Part shown: piece by piece, positions 6,832 through 9,452 of the stretch
Layout of the letters: every line of letters starts with the position of its first letter
Numbering within the stretch: position 1 is the first letter of the stretch
Assembly (NCBI GenBank): GCA_964625145.1
Contig: CAZVAQ010000140.1
Span: forward strand, 1-9,452
DNA length: 9,452 nt
Reading direction: 5' to 3'
Source: CAYTRP01 sp964625145
GTDB taxonomy: Bacteria > Sumerlaeota > Sumerlaeia > SLMS01 > JAHLLQ01
Position numbers and translations under genes: made by a program
The notes under the pieces: generated by a model
The model's database searches: none
Seen by the model: only the letters and a program-made list of their open reading frames with translations
Told to the model about the DNA's origin: nothing

Positions 6832-7758
6832 ATGGCGATGAGATGGTTTCGGCGTCCAACGCCCCAATACATCACCATTAGTCCCACCCAGACCAAGGAG
6901 CGCATCTCCAAGGATGTCTGGCACCGTTGCGAATCCTGCGGTGAGTACCAGCGCCGCAAGGATTGGGTCGCCAACTGGCAGGTGTGCTTCAATTGCGGAA
7001 GGCACGATCGCCTTGGTGCCGCCGAGCGCATCGACCTTTTGGTCGACGAGGACTCCTTCGAGGAGATCGCCGCGGACCTTGTTTCCGGTGATCCACTCAA
7101 CTTCGTCGATTCCAAGTCCTATCCCGACCGCACCCAGGCCACGCGCGCCAAGACGGGACTGAATGATGCCGTCGTCTCCGGCCGCGCCACCATCGGCGAG
7201 GTACCAGTCGCACTTGCCGTGATGGACTTCGCCTTCATGGGCGGATCCATGGGCGTTGTGGCGGGGGAGAAAATTGCCCGCGCCATGGAAGTCGCCATCG
7301 AGGAGGACCGCGCCTGCATCACCGTCGCCCAAACCGGCGGCGCGCGCATGCAGGAGGGCATCCTGTCCCTGATGCAACTCGCCAAGACATCGTTCCTGTG
7401 CAAGCGCATGCAGGAACGCGGCATTCCGTTCATCTCGATCCTGACCGATCCATCCACCGCCGGCGTGATGGCCAGCTTTGCATCGCTGGGCGATGTCATC
7501 ATTGCCGAGCCCGGCGCCATGGTGGGCTTTGCCGGCCGCCGCGTCATCGAGGCCACAATTCGCCAGGCACTGCCGGAAGACTTCCAGACCGCCGAGTTCG
7601 TCCTTGAGCACGGCTTCATCGATGTCATCGTCAAGCGCACCGAGATGCGTGCGCTGCTGATGAGGATGCTGCGCCAGATGCGCGGCCTGCCCGCATTGGT
7701 GCTGGAGGACAGCGACGCGGAGGAGTCCGCAACCGCGGTCGAGATTACAACAGCGTAA
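6832..7758 (+). CDS. accD: Acetyl-CoA carboxylase carboxyltransferase subunit beta
   Basis: AccD pairs with AccA to transfer carboxyl from carboxybiotin to acetyl-CoA, giving malonyl-CoA for fatty acid synthesis in the cytoplasm. The 308-residue product begins with the four-cysteine zinc ribbon (Cys33, Cys36, Cys52, Cys55). The crotonase-like carboxyltransferase core follows, with DFAFMGGSMGVVAGEKI (132-148), TGGARMQEGILSLMQ (168-182), DPSTAGVMASFASLGD (206-221), IAEPGAMVGFAGRRVI (224-239) and LPEDFQTAEF (247-256). The length matches the family. AGGAG ends 8 bases before ATG 6832; ATG 6838 is a less well spaced alternative. No accA is in the window. Its position between sppA and araB, with 43-base gaps, suggests an operon of unrelated functions. 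Confidence 0.97.
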   Translation: MAMRWFRRPTPQYITISPTQTKERISKDVWHRCESCGEYQRRKDWVANWQVCFNCGRHDRLGAAERIDLLVDEDSFEEIAADLVSGDPLNFVDSKSYPDRTQATRAKTGLNDAVVSGRATIGEVPVALAVMDFAFMGGSMGVVAGEKIARAMEVAIEEDRACITVAQTGGARMQEGILSLMQLAKTSFLCKRMQERGIPFISILTDPSTAGVMASFASLGDVIIAEPGAMVGFAGRRVIEATIRQALPEDFQTAEFVLEHGFIDVIVKRTEMRALLMRMLRQMRGLPALVLEDSDAEESATAVEITTA

Positions 7759-7801
7759 AGGTATTTGAAGGAACCGACCACATCCCGCGAGGAGCATGGC
7801 T

Positions 7802-9452
7802 ATGGCGAAACACTTCGCCGTGGGACTTGACTTTGGAACCAATTCCGCCCGCGCGCTTATTGTAGACGTCGCCGACGGCCGCGAGGTCGCCAGCGGTGTC
7901 GCCGTCTACCCATCCGGCGAGATGGGCATTCTGACTGATCCGCGCGATCCCAACGTCGCGCGCCAGCGGCCGGCCGATTACCTCGCCGCCATGGAGTNNN
8001 NNNNNNNNNNNNNNNNNNNNNNNNNNNNNNNNNNNNNNNNNNNNNNNNNNNNNNNNNNNNNNNNNNNNNNNNNNNNNNNNNNNNNNNNNNNNNNNNNCGC
8101 GATCCCAACGTCGCGCGCCAGCGGCCGGCCGATTACCTCGCCGCCATGGAGTCGGCGATGGCAGAGGCCCTCGCCGTCGCGCGCCAGGACGCCGACTTTG
8201 AAGGCGGTCGCGTGGTCGGCATCGGTGTCGACGCCACCGCCAGCACACCGATCCCCGTCGACTCCTTTGGCGTGCCCCTCGCCATGCATCAGCGGTTCGA
8301 GGACAACCTCGACGCCATGGCGTGGCTGTGGAAGGACCACACAGCCCACGAGGAAGCCGCACTCATCACCGAGAAGGCTCGCGAGCTACGCCCGGAATAC
8401 TTGGCCAAGTGCGGCGGCACCTATTCGTCTGAATGGTACTGGGCAAAGGTGCTCCACTGCGCCCGCGTCGCGCCGGATGTGTTTGACCGCGCGCACACCT
8501 GGGTCGAACTCCCGGACTGGATTCCCGCCGTCCTCACGGGGACCACCGCACCCGAGGAAATCACGCGCGGCATCTGCGCAGCGGGCCACAAGGGGCTCTA
8601 CCACAAGCAATGGGGTGGTTATCCCGACGCGGATTTCCTCGCCGCCGTCGATGACCGGCTCGTGCGCCTGCAACGCACTCTTCCCGCCGAAGCCCACAGC
8701 ATTGCTCGAGCGGCCGGCAAGCTCTGCGCCGAGTGGGCATCGAAGCTTCACCTGCCGCCCGGCATACCCGTCGCCGTCGGCAGCATCGATGCACACATGG
8801 GGGCGGTCGGCTCGGGCATCGAGCCCGGCACACTCGTGAAGATCATCGGCACTTCCGGTTGCGACATCGGCGTCGCGCCATTGGAGGCAGGCGTCCCCGA
8901 CATCCAGGGCATTTGCGGTATCGTGCCAGAGTCGGTACTTCCCGGATGTATCGGCATCGAGGCGGGACAAGCCGCCGTTGGCGATATCTTCAACTGGTTT
9001 GTGCATGTGGTGAAGCCCACCGATGCGACGCATGCGTCACTGACGGAGGAAGCCAGCGCCCTGCGCCCCGGCGAGAGCGGCCTGCTTGCGCTGGATTGGC
9101 ACAACGGCAACCGCAACATCCTCGCCGACCAACGGCTCTCCGGCCTCATCGTGGGCTTGTCGCTGCATACGCGCCCCGCGGAGATCTATCGCGCCTTGAT
9201 CGAGGCGACGGCCTTTGGTGCACGCGCGATCCTCGAACGCCTCCGCGAGAACGGCGTCGAAGTCAGTCGCATCGTTTGCGGCGGCGGCATTGCCACCAAG
9301 AACAAGATGCTCCTGCAGATCTACGCCGATGTGCTCGGCTGCCGCCTCGAAATCGCCGCCAGCACGCAAGCCTGTGCCCTCGGCTCCGCCATGGCGGGTG
9401 CGGTTGTCGCCGGTGAACACCCCGACTTCAACGCCGCGGCAAAGGCCATGAC
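7802..9452 (+). CDS. araB: Ribulokinase (FGGY family), interrupted by assembly gap, 3' end outside window
   Basis: AraB phosphorylates L-ribulose to L-ribulose 5-phosphate in arabinose use. The N-terminal part (7802-7997, 65 residues) starts MAKHFAVGLDFGTNSARALI. The frame breaks at the 100-N gap and resumes at 8098 in another frame. Merging the duplicated 55 bases (join 7997 to 8153) restores one frame of 498 residues with all family motifs: VGIGVDATASTPIPVD (87-102), WLWKDHTAHEEA (124-135), GGTYSSEWYWAK (153-164), AGHKGLYHKQWGG (209-221), SIDAHMGAVGSG with expected catalytic Asp278, KIIGTSGCD (295-303), LDWHNGNR (379-386) and the ATP-binding CGGGIATKN (441-449). The E. coli enzyme has 566 residues, so roughly 60-70 C-terminal residues lie beyond the window. 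ATG 7802 has GGAG 7 bases upstream; for ATG 7796 the site would be 1 base away. No other arabinose genes are visible. Confidence 0.95.
7943..7997 (+). repeat. 55-base contig end, duplicated after the gap (copy 1)
   Basis: These 55 bases are identical to 8098-8152. The first copy ends exactly at the Ns and the second begins exactly after them. This is the signature of two contigs sharing a 55-base end that were scaffolded with an arbitrary spacer instead of merged. It is an assembly artefact, not a biological repeat. Confidence 0.93.
7998..8097. other. Assembly gap of exactly 100 N
   Basis: The run of 100 Ns is a conventional unknown-length spacer. Together with the duplicated 55 bases it adds 155 bases, which is not a multiple of three and so breaks the ribulokinase frame. 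The flanking protein sequence shows that no residues are missing. Confidence 0.97.
8098..8152 (+). repeat. 55-base contig end, duplicated after the gap (copy 2)
   Basis: This is the second identical copy of 7943-7997 and encodes the same 18 residues of AraB (RDPNVARQRPADYLAAME). It should be removed together with the Ns when the two contigs are merged. Confidence 0.93.

Noticed and set aside
6724..7842. Minus-strand open frame of 372 codons opposite accD
   Set aside because: accD is certain from the zinc ribbon and carboxyltransferase motifs. The antisense product is His/Gly/Ala-rich and unrecognisable.
7943..8152. Possible genuine tandem duplication inside araB, or a CRISPR-like repeat pair
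   Set aside because: The copies abut the Ns exactly, are identical, and merging them restores the protein. An assembly overlap explains everything.
7796..8839. Plus-strand open frame running through the N gap as one 347-residue protein
   Set aside because: After the gap it is in the wrong frame; the ribulokinase sequence continues in the frame that starts at 8098. The fusion is produced by the arbitrary 100-base spacer.
1..9452. tRNA, rRNA or riboswitch
   Set aside because: Reading the intergenic regions on both strands I saw no cloverleaf, rRNA segment or recognisable riboswitch core. A covariance-model search could still find a diverged one.

Overview
The window reads as a stretch of a GC-rich bacterial chromosome from a draft, probably metagenome-derived, assembly: an internal run of exactly 100 Ns is flanked by identical 55-base contig ends. 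The gene content suggests an uncultured Gram-negative-type lineage near the Planctomycetota/Sumerlaeota/Hydrogenedentota neighbourhood. The pointers are a large membrane Ser/Thr kinase with a DWG instead of a DFG motif and a TPR-like C-terminal half, a short pilin-like protein with a PGFLRAR-type segment, a lipoprotein-type SppA, and REP-like repeats around an IS200-like transposase remnant. This placement is inference from protein style only.

Left region (1 to about 935): no intact gene. It holds a broken REP-associated (IS200-like, Y1/HUH) transposase with an in-frame TAA and a missing 3' end. Long imperfect inverted repeats flank it, and there are direct repeat copies further left. A separate 148-bp element follows, bounded by perfect 26-bp inverted arms, with a strong central hairpin.

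Minus-strand unit (936 to 4985): dapF (diaminopimelate epimerase) is followed after about 27 bases by a 1066-residue transmembrane Ser/Thr protein kinase. The spacing suggests co-transcription.

Plus-strand unit (5098 to the end): a divergent pilin-like membrane protein, then a 185-base gap with a promoter-like site and two inverted repeats. After it come sppA (S49 signal peptide peptidase), accD (acetyl-CoA carboxylase carboxyltransferase beta subunit) and araB (ribulokinase), with 43-base gaps between the last three. The araB frame is broken only by the N gap. Collapsing the 55-base duplicated end and the Ns restores one continuous ribulokinase frame that runs off the window.

Most of the window is housekeeping (lysine/peptidoglycan precursor, fatty acid synthesis, membrane proteolysis, pentose use). 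The unusual material is the repeat region on the left, the kinase with an altered catalytic loop, and the pilin-like protein without a prepilin cleavage motif. I see no clear evidence of a wholly new multi-gene system.
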